Assembly (NCBI RefSeq): GCF_018372875.1
Contig: NZ_JAHAIF010000023.1
Location: forward strand, 1 to 40,030
Reading direction: 5' to 3'
Source: Clostridium sp.
Lineage (GTDB): Bacteria; Bacillota; Clostridia; Clostridiales; Clostridiaceae
Length of the DNA stretch: 40,030 nt
The notes below the pieces were generated by a model. The model had not been told where the DNA came from. It made no database searches and saw only the letters and a list, made by a program, of their open reading frames with translations. Of this stretch, positions 15,825 through 25,900 are shown in pieces. The translations under genes and the position numbers were made by a program. Position 1 is the stretch's first letter. Each line of letters starts with the position of its first letter.

Positions 15825-16730
15825 ATGAAGATAGATAGATTAATTTCTATAATAATGATTTTGAATAATAAGGAACGAGTTACAGCTAAGGAGTTAAGTG
15901 AGAGATTTGAGGTTTCTATAAAAACAATTCAAAGGGATATTGAAACTATAGAGATGGCAGGTATACCAATAGTTTCTTATAAAGGTCATGAAGGTGGCTA
16001 TGAAATAATAGAAGGTTATAGGGTAAACAAAGCCTCTATGACAAAAAATGAAGTGGCTTTATTAAAGAATTTACTAGATGGAATAAATGAAACTTATAGA
16101 AATAAAGATGTTTTATCATTGATTAATAAGCTTGAAATTATAGATAGTAATTCAACTGAAAGTAATAGATTTATTATAGATTTTTCTAGGTGGGGAAATA
16201 GTAGTGAATTAACAGATAAAATAAATATTATAGATAATGCCATAAGTCAAGATAGGTGCATTGAATTTGAATATAACAATAGTAATGGTGAAAGTAGCAA
16301 TAGAAAAATAGAGCCATACAAAATAATTTTTAAGGCTCTTAATTGGTATGTTTATGGGTATTGTACATTAAAGAATGATATGAGAGTATTTAAATTGACA
16401 AGAGTTAAGAATTTGGAAATATTAGAAGAGAAATTTGATTTTAAAGATATAGATATAGGTAATTTATTTAAAGAGCCAGAGTTAGAAACAATAGATGTTA
16501 TTTTAAGAGCTGCTAAAGAAATAAGAATAATATTAGAAGATAGCTTACCAACTTATGAAACAATTGAGGAAGGAAATAGATTTGTTATTATAAAAACAAG
16601 TTTACCATATAACAATTGGGTTGATAGCATGATTTTAGGATTTGGGGATAAGATAGAGGTTTTAGAGCCAAAGTTTCTAAGGGAAAAGCTTATAGGAAAA
16701 ATAAAAGGTATGAATGAAATGTATAGGTAA
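15825..16730 (+). CDS. DeoR-like HTH / WYL-domain transcriptional regulator (YafY family)
   Basis: A 301-aa regulator. Residues 1-60 hold an HTH_11 winged helix (RLISIIMILNNKERVTAKEL, then SIKTIQRDIETIEMAGIPI), residues 135-210 a WYL domain (IEPYKIIFKALNWYVYGYC), and a C-terminal WCX-like extension follows. WYL domains sense small ligands or nucleotides. ATG 15825 gives the common MKIDRL start; a GTG at 15816 is in frame but less likely. It is followed by its own terminator and then a GyrI-like gene, a pairing often seen for YafY regulators, but the target is not visible. Confidence 0.88.
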   Translation: MKIDRLISIIMILNNKERVTAKELSERFEVSIKTIQRDIETIEMAGIPIVSYKGHEGGYEIIEGYRVNKASMTKNEVALLKNLLDGINETYRNKDVLSLINKLEIIDSNSTESNRFIIDFSRWGNSSELTDKINIIDNAISQDRCIEFEYNNSNGESSNRKIEPYKIIFKALNWYVYGYCTLKNDMRVFKLTRVKNLEILEEKFDFKDIDIGNLFKEPELETIDVILRAAKEIRIILEDSLPTYETIEEGNRFVIIKTSLPYNNWVDSMILGFGDKIEVLEPKFLREKLIGKIKGMNEMYR

Positions 16731-16759
16731 TAAGACACAGAGATGTCTTATTACTTTTT
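16728..16759 (+). terminator. Terminator between WYL regulator and GyrI-like gene
   Basis: TAATAAGACA (16728-16737) pairs with TGTCTTATTA (16744-16753), then CTTTTTC. It contains the regulator's stop codon and lies across the earliest in-frame ATG (16743) of the next gene, arguing for the later start at 16803. Confidence 0.72.
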
Positions 16760-16802
16760 CTATACTGAAGATGAAATGAAAATTATAAGGAGTGAATTAA
16801 TT

Positions 16803-17414
16803 ATGGCTACAAAAGTGGATTTAAAAAAGGTTAAAAAAGAGTTATTTAATGTGAAAGTGGGACAATTTAAGAAGGTGTATTGTGATAAATCATATTATAT
16901 TGCATTAGATGGAGAAGGAGACCCAAATAATAATGAAGACTATAGTAATAAAGTAGGGGCTTTATATAAGGTAGCTTATGGAGTTAAGATGTCTTATAAA
17001 AAACAAGAAAAAGATTTTGTTGTTATGCCTTTAAATGGTTTATGGTGGTCTGATAACTATTATGATTTTATAGATAATAATAAAGAAGGTTGGAAATGGA
17101 CTATGATGATTGAGCTTCCAGACTTTGTGAGGCAAGAGGATATAGAAAAGAAAAAGGAAGATTTATTAAAAGATGAGTTGGGAAAATATATAAAAGAAAT
17201 AAGGTATATTGAGTATACTGAAGGAGATGCCTATGAGACATTATATGTTGGCCCATATAGTGAAGAGGGAGAGACAGTAAAAATGCTTCATAATACTATA
17301 AAGGAGAATGGATACAAGTTATCAGGAAAGCACAATGAAATATATTTAAGTGATCCAAGAAAAACGGAACCTTCAAAATTGAAAACTATAATAAGACAAC
17401 CTATTTCTAGGTAA
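16803..17414 (+). CDS. GyrI-like small-molecule-binding domain protein
   Basis: A 203-aa soluble protein. The pattern of a short N-terminal KVDLKKVKKELF helix, YYIALDGEGDPN, VMPLNGLWWSD, WKWTMMIELPDFV and the C-terminal YLSDPRKTEPSKLKTIIRQP is that of the GyrI-like/SOUL-type binding family (standalone AraC effector domains). AAGGAG at 16787-16792 with a 10-base gap supports ATG 16803; the longer frame from 16743 would begin inside a terminator. The function is not known; members bind or modify xenobiotics. Confidence 0.8.
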   Translation: MATKVDLKKVKKELFNVKVGQFKKVYCDKSYYIALDGEGDPNNNEDYSNKVGALYKVAYGVKMSYKKQEKDFVVMPLNGLWWSDNYYDFIDNNKEGWKWTMMIELPDFVRQEDIEKKKEDLLKDELGKYIKEIRYIEYTEGDAYETLYVGPYSEEGETVKMLHNTIKENGYKLSGKHNEIYLSDPRKTEPSKLKTIIRQPISR

Positions 17415-17463
17415 ATTTACAACTAAATGAATAATCTAACTTAAATAAAGGAAGATATAAATT

Positions 17464-17499
17464 AATCGTGCAGAAAGTTTCTGTACGATTTTTATTTTC
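17464..17499 (+). terminator. Intrinsic terminator after GyrI-like gene
   Basis: Arms AATCGTGCAGAAA and TTTCTGTACGATT (one G-T pair) flank a single-base centre and are followed by TTTTATTTT. Confidence 0.8.
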
Positions 17500-17565
17500 T
17501 AATATATAAAATAGCAGTATAATATCTAAAAAGTATTTGTAAGAAAATATATTGGGGGAAAAATA

Positions 17566-18154
17566 ATGTATAGGAATTATGAGGAGTTTTGGGATAGGAT
17601 TTCCACAGTTGAAGAAGATGATTATGATGACGAGAAGGTAAATACCACTTGCAAAAATGGGATATGAAGTAACACATTTTGATTTGTCACAAGATATGAT
17701 AAATAAAGCCATACTTAAATCAAAAGGTATGGATAATATTAAATTTATTAAAGGAAATGCAGTGGATCTTAGTGTTTTCAAAGAAGATGAGTTTGATTTA
17801 GTTTTATGTTTTGATGGGGCAATATCTTTTTCAGGTAAGAATTCTAATAAGGTTATTGAAGAGAGTTGTAGGGTTGGAAAGAAATTAATGTTAACTGTAT
17901 CAAATAAAAGCTGTATGGTAGCAACTTGGTTAAATTATAGTCTAAGTAAGTTTGGAAGAATTCACCCTTCAGTAAAAGATATGATGGTAACAGGGTATTT
18001 CAATAAAGCTAACTATGATGCTAGTGAGTTTATAGAACTATGTGATTATTATGATAAAGAAGTAATGAACTCTGGAATGGGAAGCTTTAGAAGGGCAGGA
18101 ATAATTGCAATTGCAGAAAAAATAAATGATAATAGTATAGAAAAAAGCAAGTAA
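17566..18154 (+). pseudogene. Class I SAM-dependent methyltransferase, broken by internal deletion(s)
   Basis: GGGGGAAAAATA precedes ATG 17566, which opens MYRNYEEFWDRIST and soon stops at 17658. A different frame takes over from about 17643 with IPLAKMGYEVTHFDLSQDM, the beta-2 region of a class I methyltransferase, and runs to 18154. The glycine-rich SAM-binding motif I (D-x-G-x-G-x-G) that should stand just before IPLAKMGYEV is absent, so the deletion removed it together with dozens of residues and changed frame. A second, in-frame loss is suspected where YFNKANYDASEF joins IELCDYYDKEV, because relatives have more sequence there. The product cannot bind SAM. The C-terminal GSFRRAGIIAIAEK is intact. 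Confidence 0.75.
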
Positions 18155-18165
18155 GGAGCAATGTT

Positions 18166-19377
18166 ATGGCAAAGGTTATTGTTGTTGGAGGAGGTCCAGC
18201 AGGTATTATGGCTGCACTGACATCATCAAAAACAAATGAAGTAATATTAGTAGAAAGAAATAATGAAATTGGTAAGAAGTTAAGACTTACAGGTGGTGGT
18301 AGATGTAATATCACTAACAATAGAAGTATAGATGAATTTTTTGATAAGGTAGTAACAAATAAAAAGTTTTTATATAGTGCTTTTTATACTTTTAGTAATG
18401 ATTCCTTACTAGAGTACCTTAAAGAAAATAACTTCGAATATAAAATAGAATATGATAATGATAATAAGGTTTATACGAAGAGTGATAAAGCCGATGATAT
18501 TATTAGATTATTTATAGATAATTTAGAAAAAAGTAACGTAAAGGTTATGTATAATACTAAAGTTGAAGATTTTATTGTTGAAGATAATGAAATAAGAGGT
18601 ATAGTTACAGCTAATGGAAATAAGATTTATGGTGATAAAGTAATTATATCAACAGGTGGGAAGAGTGTACCTGCAACAGGATCTGATGGAAGTATGTATG
18701 ATATTTTAAGCAAATATGGACATAAAATAGATCCACTTTATCCAGCGTTAGTGCCTTTAGTAATAAAAGAAGGCTTTGTAAAAAATCTTCAAGGTGTATC
18801 AATGAAAAATGTTGTATTAGGTGCAAAGGTTAAAAAGAAAAAGTATGAGATTATAGGAGACATGATATTTACTCACTTTGGAATATCAGGTCCTGGAGTT
18901 TTAAAGTTATCTTCATATATAAATAGAGCATTAGAAAATGAAGAAGTGGAAGTTACTTTAGATTTCCTGCAAGATAAAAGTAGAGATGAAATTTCAAAAC
19001 TAATAAAGGAAAATACAAATAAAACAGTTTTAAATAATTTAAAGGGGTTATTACCAGTTAACTTCTTAAAGGAAATAGTTGGATTACTTAATCTAACAGA
19101 AACTAAGGCAAGTGAACTTAAAAAAGAAGATGAAATAAAACTAGTAAATTACATAAAAGAAATGAAACTAACAGCAATAGAAACATTAAGCATTAAGGCA
19201 GCTATGGTTACTAGCGGTGGAGTAGCAGTAAAAGAAATAAATGCCTCAACAATGGAATCTAAACTCATAAAAAATCTTTATTTTGCTGGAGAAGTAATTA
19301 ATGTTGATGCTGAGACTGGTGGGTATAATCTTCAAATAGCATTTTCAACTGGATATTTAGCAGGTAGTGATTTTTAA
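18166..19377 (+). CDS. NAD(P)/FAD-dependent oxidoreductase, HI0933 (BaiN/RdsA-like) family
   Basis: A 403-aa flavoprotein with the dinucleotide-binding N-terminus VIVVGGGPAGIMAAL (4-18), the family hallmark KKLRLTGGGRCNITN (near 38-52), IISTGGKSVPATGSDGSMY in the middle, MVTSGGVAVKEI, and FAGEVINVDAETGGYNLQ at the C-terminus, which closes the FAD site. Automated annotation often calls members BaiN (bile-acid 3-dehydro-delta-4,6 reductase), but the family is broad and a bile-acid role cannot be read from sequence. It follows the broken methyltransferase after 11 bases with its own RBS (AAGGAG). Confidence 0.88.
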   Translation: MAKVIVVGGGPAGIMAALTSSKTNEVILVERNNEIGKKLRLTGGGRCNITNNRSIDEFFDKVVTNKKFLYSAFYTFSNDSLLEYLKENNFEYKIEYDNDNKVYTKSDKADDIIRLFIDNLEKSNVKVMYNTKVEDFIVEDNEIRGIVTANGNKIYGDKVIISTGGKSVPATGSDGSMYDILSKYGHKIDPLYPALVPLVIKEGFVKNLQGVSMKNVVLGAKVKKKKYEIIGDMIFTHFGISGPGVLKLSSYINRALENEEVEVTLDFLQDKSRDEISKLIKENTNKTVLNNLKGLLPVNFLKEIVGLLNLTETKASELKKEDEIKLVNYIKEMKLTAIETLSIKAAMVTSGGVAVKEINASTMESKLIKNLYFAGEVINVDAETGGYNLQIAFSTGYLAGSDF

Positions 19378-19392
19378 AGTGTATGGGTACAA

Positions 19393-19421
19393 TTGACTTG
19401 ATTTCCTTAAATTTATAAAAT
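19393..19421 (+). promoter_or_regulatory. Promoter of the ECF S-component gene
   Basis: TTGACT (19393-19398) and TAAAAT (19416-19421) are 17 bases apart. The -10 covers the first in-frame ATG (19420), so translation must start further on, at TTG 19459. Confidence 0.65.
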
Positions 19422-19458
19422 GAATTATAAGTTTTATAATTTAAAGGGGGCAATTATT

Positions 19459-20049
19459 TTGAAAAATGAAATCAGATTTAAAAAGCTAATACAAACAGCA
19501 TTACTAGCAGCACTATGTTTTGTATCATTTACTTATCTACAAATTAAGATTCCAATGCCAGGTGGAGATGCTACTTCCCTTCATATTGGAAATGCATTTT
19601 GCGTTTTAGCAGCATTATTACTTGGGGGATGGTATGGAGGTCTTGCAGGTGCAATAGGATTGACAATTGCAGATTTACTAGATCCTGTATATATATTAGT
19701 AGCGCCTAAAACATTTATTCTAAAATTATGTATTGGACTAATTACAGGATTAATAGCACATAGAATTGCAAAAATTGGGGATAGCAATGATAAAAAATAT
19801 ATTTTAAAATGGAGTCTTATTGCATCAATTGTAGGGTTAGCTTTTAATGTAATTGCAGATCCTGTTGTAGGATTCTTTTATAAGCAGTATATATTAGGAC
19901 AGCCTCAAGATGCAGCTATAATTTTAGCTAAATTAAGTGCTGCAACTACATTTATTAATGCAGTTGTATCTGTAATATTAGTAGCTATAATTTATAATTC
20001 AATACGACCAATATTAAAAAGAGCAGGTTTATTATTACCTGTAGAATAA
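19459..20049 (+). CDS. ECF transporter S-component (substrate-specific vitamin/metabolite binder)
   Basis: A 196-aa membrane protein with five to six helices: an amphipathic N-terminus (KNEIRFKKLIQTALLAAL) with the small-residue A-x3-A pattern used to contact EcfT, then IGNAFCVLAALLLGGWYGGLAG and ADLLDPVYILVAPKTF. AAAGGGGG at 19443-19450 stands 8 bases before TTG 19459, making TTG the probable start rather than ATG 19420. Energy-coupling EcfA/EcfT genes are not in the window, so it probably uses shared modules elsewhere. No riboswitch is recognised upstream. The substrate is unknown. Confidence 0.82.
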   Translation: MKNEIRFKKLIQTALLAALCFVSFTYLQIKIPMPGGDATSLHIGNAFCVLAALLLGGWYGGLAGAIGLTIADLLDPVYILVAPKTFILKLCIGLITGLIAHRIAKIGDSNDKKYILKWSLIASIVGLAFNVIADPVVGFFYKQYILGQPQDAAIILAKLSAATTFINAVVSVILVAIIYNSIRPILKRAGLLLPVE

Positions 20050-20060
20050 TGTGTTTACAG

Positions 20061-20108
20061 TGGGTATATCAAAGTACAAAGTATTTTGGTATATCCATTT
20101 TTTATTTT
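20061..20108 (+). terminator. Intrinsic terminator after ECF S-component
   Basis: TGGGTATATCAAAGTAC (20061-20077) pairs with GTATTTTGGTATATCCA (20081-20097) allowing G-T pairs, followed by TTTTTTATTTT. Confidence 0.78.
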
Positions 20109-20144
20109 AAAAATAAATATAAAATAGTATTTGAATAAAATGGA

Positions 20145-20173
20145 TTGTTTAGAAAAAATAGTAATGATAAAAT
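20145..20173 (+). promoter_or_regulatory. Putative promoter of the YqiJ/flotillin/AAA operon
   Basis: TTGTTT (20145-20150) and TAAAAT (20168-20173) are 17 bases apart and lie 26 bases before the first start codon. It is the only promoter-like pair between the preceding terminator and the operon. Confidence 0.5.
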
Positions 20174-20199
20174 TTATATATGGGTAAAGGAGGGAGAAA

Positions 20200-20829
20200 A
20201 TGAGTGAGTTACTTAACAATGCTTTAACAGGGGTAAATATTATACCTACTATACTACTTGGGTTTGTACTATTTTACTGGTTAACTGTAATAATAGGTGT
20301 AATAGATTTGGACTTATTTGATATTGATATTGATGGAGATTTCGATGTAGATACTGGAGGCGATATAGGACCATTTCATGCATTTTTAGCTTTTCTAAAT
20401 CTTGCAGATTTACCTTTCATGTTAGTTTTCAGTGTAATAATTTTAGTATTCTGGATTATAGCAATGTTTATGTTTTTGTTGCCAATAACACCAGGAGGAT
20501 TAACAAATGGATTATTACTAATTCCTGCATTTATATTTAGTATATTAATTGCAAAAATAATAACAAATCCTCTTAAGAAAGTATTTAAAAAGGTTTATGA
20601 AGAAGAGGAATATCAAGGAGAGCCTATTGTTGGACAAATTGTTATATTAACCTGTGAACTTAAGGAAGGTAGATTGGGGCAAGGAGAGATAAAAAGAGAA
20701 GGCGCTTCAATATTAATAAATGTTAGGCAATATGATAATGAAGAAACTTTCGAAAAAGGCGAAGAAGCATATGTAATTAAAAAAGATGATGAAAAAAATA
20801 TTTATTATATTATAAAAATTAAGGAGTGA
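20200..20829 (+). CDS. YqiJ-like membrane protein with C-terminal OB-fold domain
   Basis: A 209-aa protein. Hydrophobic helices at about 14-36, 70-92 and 95-118 are interrupted by a striking acidic stretch LDLFDIDIDGDFDVDTGGD (41-60). After the helices, residues 140-209 form a small beta-rich domain (EPIVGQIVILTCELKEGRLG, AYVIKKDDEKNIYYIIKIKE), as in the OB-like tail of E. coli YqiJ and NfeD proteins. Such proteins are encoded beside flotillins and are thought to partner with them in membrane microdomains. Here the stop codon lies within the RBS of the flotillin gene. AGGAGGG precedes ATG 20200. Confidence 0.8.
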   Translation: MSELLNNALTGVNIIPTILLGFVLFYWLTVIIGVIDLDLFDIDIDGDFDVDTGGDIGPFHAFLAFLNLADLPFMLVFSVIILVFWIIAMFMFLLPITPGGLTNGLLLIPAFIFSILIAKIITNPLKKVFKKVYEEEEYQGEPIVGQIVILTCELKEGRLGQGEIKREGASILINVRQYDNEETFEKGEEAYVIKKDDEKNIYYIIKIKE

Positions 20830-20834
20830 AAAAC

Positions 20835-22889
20835 ATGGGGTATTCAACACAAGTTTTATTAATTAGTGTAGGGGCAGTTTTTATAATACTTATAGGGCTG
20901 CTTGCGTTATTTTCAAGATTCTATCATAAGGTAGATCAAGGTAAGGTTATAGTTAGAAATGGTGTAGGTGGACCAGTTGTATGTTTTGGCGGTATTTTTG
21001 TAGTTCCAATTGTTCATAAGCATGAAGTAATGGACATTTCAGTAAAGAGAGTTGAAATAGCTAGAGAGGGAAAAGACGGATTAATATGTAAAGATAACTT
21101 AAGAGCTGATATAAGAGTAGCATTCTTTGTTAGAGTAAATCAGACAAAGGAAGATGTACTTAAGGTTGCACAATTATTAGGATGTCAAAAGGCATCTGAT
21201 CCAACAACATTAATGGAATTTTTTGATGCAAAATTCTCCGAAGCTTTAAAAACAGTTGGTAAAAAGTTTGATTTTGTACAGCTTTATACCGAAAGAGAGA
21301 CTTTTAAAGATGAAATTCTTCAAATAATAGGAACAGACTTAAATGGTTATGTTCTTGATGATGCAGCTATTGATTACCTTGAACAAACCGATATTAATCA
21401 ATTAAATAGCAAAAATATTTTGGATGCTGAGGGTATCAAGAAAATTACTGAGCTTACATCTCAACAACTTATCCTAGCAAACCAAATTGAACAAGATAAA
21501 GAAAAGACAATAAAGAAGCAAAATGTATCTGCTAGAGAAGCTATATTAGAGCTTGAAAAGCAAAATGCAGAAGCAGAAGCAAAGCAAAAAAGAGAGATTG
21601 CAATTATTAATGCTAGAGAAGAAGCAGAAGCGGAAAAAGTTAGACAAGAAGAAAGATATAAGGCTGAAATGGCAAGGGTAAAGGCTGATGAAGAAATTGA
21701 AGTTGCTGAGCAAAATAAGCAAAGACAAGTTATTATTGCATTGAAGTCTAAGGAAAGTACAGAGGCAATTGAGTCAGAAAGAGTAGATAAGAAGAGATTG
21801 CTTGAAAAAACAGATAAGGAAAAACTTGTAGAGCTTGCTACTATTGCAAAGGAAAAAGAAGTTGAAGTAGAAAAGAAAAATATTCAATTAATTATTAGAG
21901 AAAGAGTAGCTGTAGAGAAAGATACAGTTATTGAAGAAGAAAAGATTAAGGATACCAGAGCTCTTGCAGAAGCAGAAAGATTGAAATCTGTAACTATTAA
22001 GAAAGCAGAAGAAGAGTCTGAAAAGAATCTTATTATTGAAGTTAAAACAGCAGAAGCATCTAAACAAGCAGCAGAAAAAATTGCAGAGAAAACTATTATT
22101 GATGCAGATGCTAAATATAAAGCTTCACAAAAGGAAGCAGAAGCAATTAAGATTCTTGTTGACGCAAATGTTTTAGAGGAATCAACTTCTGGTATTGCAG
22201 AAGCTAAGGTTATTGAAGCTAAGGCAAATGCAGAGGCTAAAGCAATTGAAGCTAAGGCTTTAGCTCAAGCAAAGGGCGATACAGTTATGGTAGATGTTAA
22301 GGAAAAAGAAGGTACAGTTGAAGCTGATATCTTAAGAAAGAAATATATAGCAGAAGCTGAGGGAATTAAGGAAAAAGCTAATAGTATGAAAGCTCTTGAT
22401 GAAGTGGGCAGAGGACATGAAGAATTTAAACTTAAGCTTGAAAAGGACAAGGAAATTCAACTTGCTAGCATCAATATTCAAAAGGAAGTTGCAGAATCCC
22501 AAGCTTCAGTTATTAGAGAAGCTCTTAAAGCAGCTAAAATTGATATTGTTGGTGGAGAAACTATGTTCTTCGACCAAATCATTGGTTCTATTGCAAAGGG
22601 TAAATCTTATGATAGGTTAGTTGAAAATAGTGATGTTCTTACAGATATTAAAGAAACATTTATAACAGGTGATCCTGAATACTTTAAGAAACAATTACAA
22701 GATTTTGTTGATAAATTTAACCTAACTTCTGAAGATGTTAAGAACCTTTCAATAGCAGGGGCTATTAATAAAATGATGGGAAATGCTAAGGGTGAGGATA
22801 AGGTAGCACTAAGTAAGCTCTTAGATACAGTAAATAAGGCGGGGGTAGCTAAGTTACCAGCCAAGACTATAGAAATTATAAACGAATAA
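20835..22889 (+). CDS. Flotillin-like SPFH-domain protein (YqiK type) with very long coiled coil
   Basis: A 684-aa protein: one N-terminal membrane helix (about 6-28), an SPFH/band-7 domain (about 30-200; KVDQGKVIVRNGVGGPVVCFGG, VDISVKRVEIAREG type segments), and a charged coiled coil from about 205 to 560 made of alternating Lys/Glu/Ala repeats such as EAKVIEAKANAEAKAIEAKA. The C-terminus has GGETMFFDQIIGSIAKGK, the usual flotillin end signature. AAGGAG at 20821-20826 favours ATG 20835 over GTG 20826. It should form oligomeric rings or scaffolds on the cytoplasmic face of the membrane. It is coupled to the YqiJ-like gene and followed 11 bases later by the giant ATPase. Confidence 0.9.
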   Translation: MGYSTQVLLISVGAVFIILIGLLALFSRFYHKVDQGKVIVRNGVGGPVVCFGGIFVVPIVHKHEVMDISVKRVEIAREGKDGLICKDNLRADIRVAFFVRVNQTKEDVLKVAQLLGCQKASDPTTLMEFFDAKFSEALKTVGKKFDFVQLYTERETFKDEILQIIGTDLNGYVLDDAAIDYLEQTDINQLNSKNILDAEGIKKITELTSQQLILANQIEQDKEKTIKKQNVSAREAILELEKQNAEAEAKQKREIAIINAREEAEAEKVRQEERYKAEMARVKADEEIEVAEQNKQRQVIIALKSKESTEAIESERVDKKRLLEKTDKEKLVELATIAKEKEVEVEKKNIQLIIRERVAVEKDTVIEEEKIKDTRALAEAERLKSVTIKKAEEESEKNLIIEVKTAEASKQAAEKIAEKTIIDADAKYKASQKEAEAIKILVDANVLEESTSGIAEAKVIEAKANAEAKAIEAKALAQAKGDTVMVDVKEKEGTVEADILRKKYIAEAEGIKEKANSMKALDEVGRGHEEFKLKLEKDKEIQLASINIQKEVAESQASVIREALKAAKIDIVGGETMFFDQIIGSIAKGKSYDRLVENSDVLTDIKETFITGDPEYFKKQLQDFVDKFNLTSEDVKNLSIAGAINKMMGNAKGEDKVALSKLLDTVNKAGVAKLPAKTIEIINE

Positions 22890-22900
22890 GGAGAATAATT

Positions 22901-25900
22901 TTGAGTAGTATTGATGAAAAAGGCGTAAATGAAAATAGCCATGATAATAGTAAAGATGATATGGAAAATGGCACATATGAAGTTATTAAAAATCGTCTTT
23001 TAAAGCAAGGTACTGAGTTAAAAGAGAGAGTTGAAAAGCTTAATGAAGAAAGAAAAAATGTTTTTGGTTCTATTGAAACAAAAATTCTTGGAAGTGAAAG
23101 AGTAATTACAGAGCATAACTGTATTCCAAGGGATATGGCTCCAGTAGAAGAGTATTTTATATTTGGTTATAACGTTCATATTGGACTTAAATCTAAAGTG
23201 GAATTAAGTGATGTTTTTTCGATTTATAAATATGAAAATAGAAGCTTTATAAAACAATCTCTTCAATTGATTAATGATAATGATTTTATTAATGACTTTG
23301 ATGAGCTATATAAATATTATAAGAATACTTTTTTTGCTAAGTTTACTATAACAGAACCTTATTTCTATATGATTTTCCAAACAGGAAGAGACCCAGAGGA
23401 TATTAAAGTATTTAAGTGGGTAATTGAGGGGAATAAGTTAATATATGTTGATAGTAGAAGTGAGCACGAGGTTAGATTTAAGAATAGAAGTGAATTTAGA
23501 TTTATCAAAGCAACAAGAGATGACCAAAGAAATGGTCTTTATCCTCATGTGTCAATAATGGACAAGGTGTTTGTTGAAACTATAGGGGGAGATTTAACTA
23601 TTAAAGTTGAAGATAATACTGAGACAGGTAAGGGGGTATATTCCGAGCCTGTTGAGGATGCTGATCAAAGCCTTGATGATGCAGAAATCTATTATGCAGA
23701 CTTAGAACAAATGATAATTTTAAAAATCAAACCATATAAGGAAGAAGAATATAGATATTTTATATTTAATAATAAGTTAAAGAATGTAGTAAGAATTGAT
23801 TCAATAAAGGATACATGTATTCTTTTACCAGGAAACCATGGGATTATCTTTCCCGAGGGGTATTATCTACAAAATGGAGAATATAAGATATTTGATGTAG
23901 AAGCAGATAAGTCAGTTTTTGATGAAAGAATCTCCTCCACAAATGGGGAGGACTATCAATATATTTTTTATAATGCTTATAGTGGGTCATATTTTATATA
24001 TTCCTATAACATCATTGAACAAAAAATTGATACTCCAATTGTTTGTAGTGGATATTCTCGTTTTAATAGTGGAGAGATGATTGTTTTTAAGAGTGAAAAT
24101 GATCCAAGAAGAAATCACATTATACAAATATGGCAAACTCCTTATATAGGGAAAAACTATGTTACAGAAGGAGATAAGGATTCACTTTTATTTAAGATTG
24201 GCAATAAAGATATCGTTAATGCAATGGCTGATTGTAGGGGAGTATACAAGCTTATTAAAAAAGGGGAAGGATATCAGAGTATTTATGTTGATATTGTACG
24301 GGAAAGTGAAAGAATAATTGACTCTTATTTTTGGTTAGATAAAGAAGAGGTATTTAATTTAAAGGAAGTACTTTTAAATATAAAGGAATCCTCAACCTTC
24401 GCTATAGGTGAATTTGAAAAGGTAACTAGAATAAAAACTTCTACTAAAAAGCAAATTGAAGGAGTTAGTAAAAGAGCAGAGGAGTTATTAAATAATTTAA
24501 AGTATGGTTCTTTTGACTCAATTAATGAATATGTGAAGGCTTTAGCAGATATAAGAAATTTAAGAGGAGAAATTTCCTCCCTTAAGGATTTGAGGTATGC
24601 AAATTTTAAAATAGTTAATTCTTTAGATTTAAATGTTAAAGAGAAGTATGAAGAATTCTCAAAAAAGTGTGTTGAATTTTTAATTCATCCAGAAGGATTA
24701 AAACCTTATGAGGAAAAGGTTAAGGAATTAGGGTTAAAAATAGATAAGGTTAATAAATCAATGGATGGTAAAGACCTTGAAAAGGGCATGGATGAAACAT
24801 CAAGTGAACTTGAACTTCTTGTTGATATAGTTTCTAACTTTAAAATTGAAGATCCAACTATGACAACTAAAATAATAGAGAAGATTTCCTCTTTATTTTC
24901 ATTAATTAATAATGGCAAAGCAAGGTTGATAAATAGGATTGAAGATCTTACTAAAAACGAAATGACAATTCAGTTTAATGCACAGTTAAAGTTGCTTAGC
25001 CAATCTGTTGTAAATTATTTAGATATATCAGATACAGTGGATAAGTGTGATGAATATTTAAATAAAGTTATGATTATGATTCAGGAACTTGAAGGAAAGT
25101 TTGTTGAATTTGATGATTATATTCTTCAACTAAGTGAAAAAAGAGAAGAGATATATAATGCTTTTGAAAGTAAAAAGCAGACCATTTTAGATAGATTAAA
25201 TAAAAGAATACTTGGTTTATTTAGTTCTGCAGAACGTATACTTAAGGGTGTTGATAATAGGCTGAAAAATTTTAATTCTGTGGATGAAATTAATGGATAT
25301 CTAGCTACAGATATAATGGTCGAAAAGGTTAGAGATATAATATCAGATTTAAATGAGCTTGGTGATAGTGTAAAAGGCGATGAGGTTACCTCAAAATTAA
25401 AAAAGGTAAAAGAAGAAGCTATTCGCCAACTTAAGGATAGGCAGGAGCTTTATATAAATGGAAAAGATGTTATTAAACTTGGGAAACATCATTTTTCTGT
25501 AAATACCAAAGCCATTAATTTATCTATAGTACAAAAGGACGAAAGTTTATTTTATCATATTACAGGTACTGATTTTTGGGAGAAAGTTAAGGAGGATGGA
25601 ATTGAAAACTTCAAGAATGTATTCTCACAAAGTGTATTATCTGAGAATAATGAAGTTTATAGGGGTGAGTACCTAGCCTATTTAATTTTTGATTTAGCAA
25701 AAAAGAATAAATATGAATCTCTAGATATATTATATTTAAAGTCAGAGGAACAACTAGTTGAGATAGTGCAAAAGTTTATGGAACCAAGATATCAGGAAGG
25801 ATACACTAAAGGCGTGCATGATATTGATGGAGCTAAAATACTAAAAGCACTACTAGAGCTACATCAAAAAATAGATTTATTGATATATAGTAGTGAAAGC

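Noticed and set aside
17657..18154. Intact 165-aa methyltransferase starting at ATG 17657
   Set aside because: The family-like frame extends upstream of this ATG and motif I is missing, so it is the tail of a broken gene.
18166..19377. A confirmed bile-acid reductase (BaiN) forming a bile pathway with the hydrolase at 300
   Set aside because: The family is broad, the genes are 17 kb apart and no other bai genes are present.
19420..19461. ATG 19420 as start of the ECF S-component
   Set aside because: It overlaps a good -10 box and has no RBS, whereas AAAGGGGG is correctly placed for TTG 19459.
21546..22450. Long minus-strand open frames across the flotillin gene
   Set aside because: They mirror the Lys/Glu/Ala-rich coiled coil and have no RBS or recognisable protein content.
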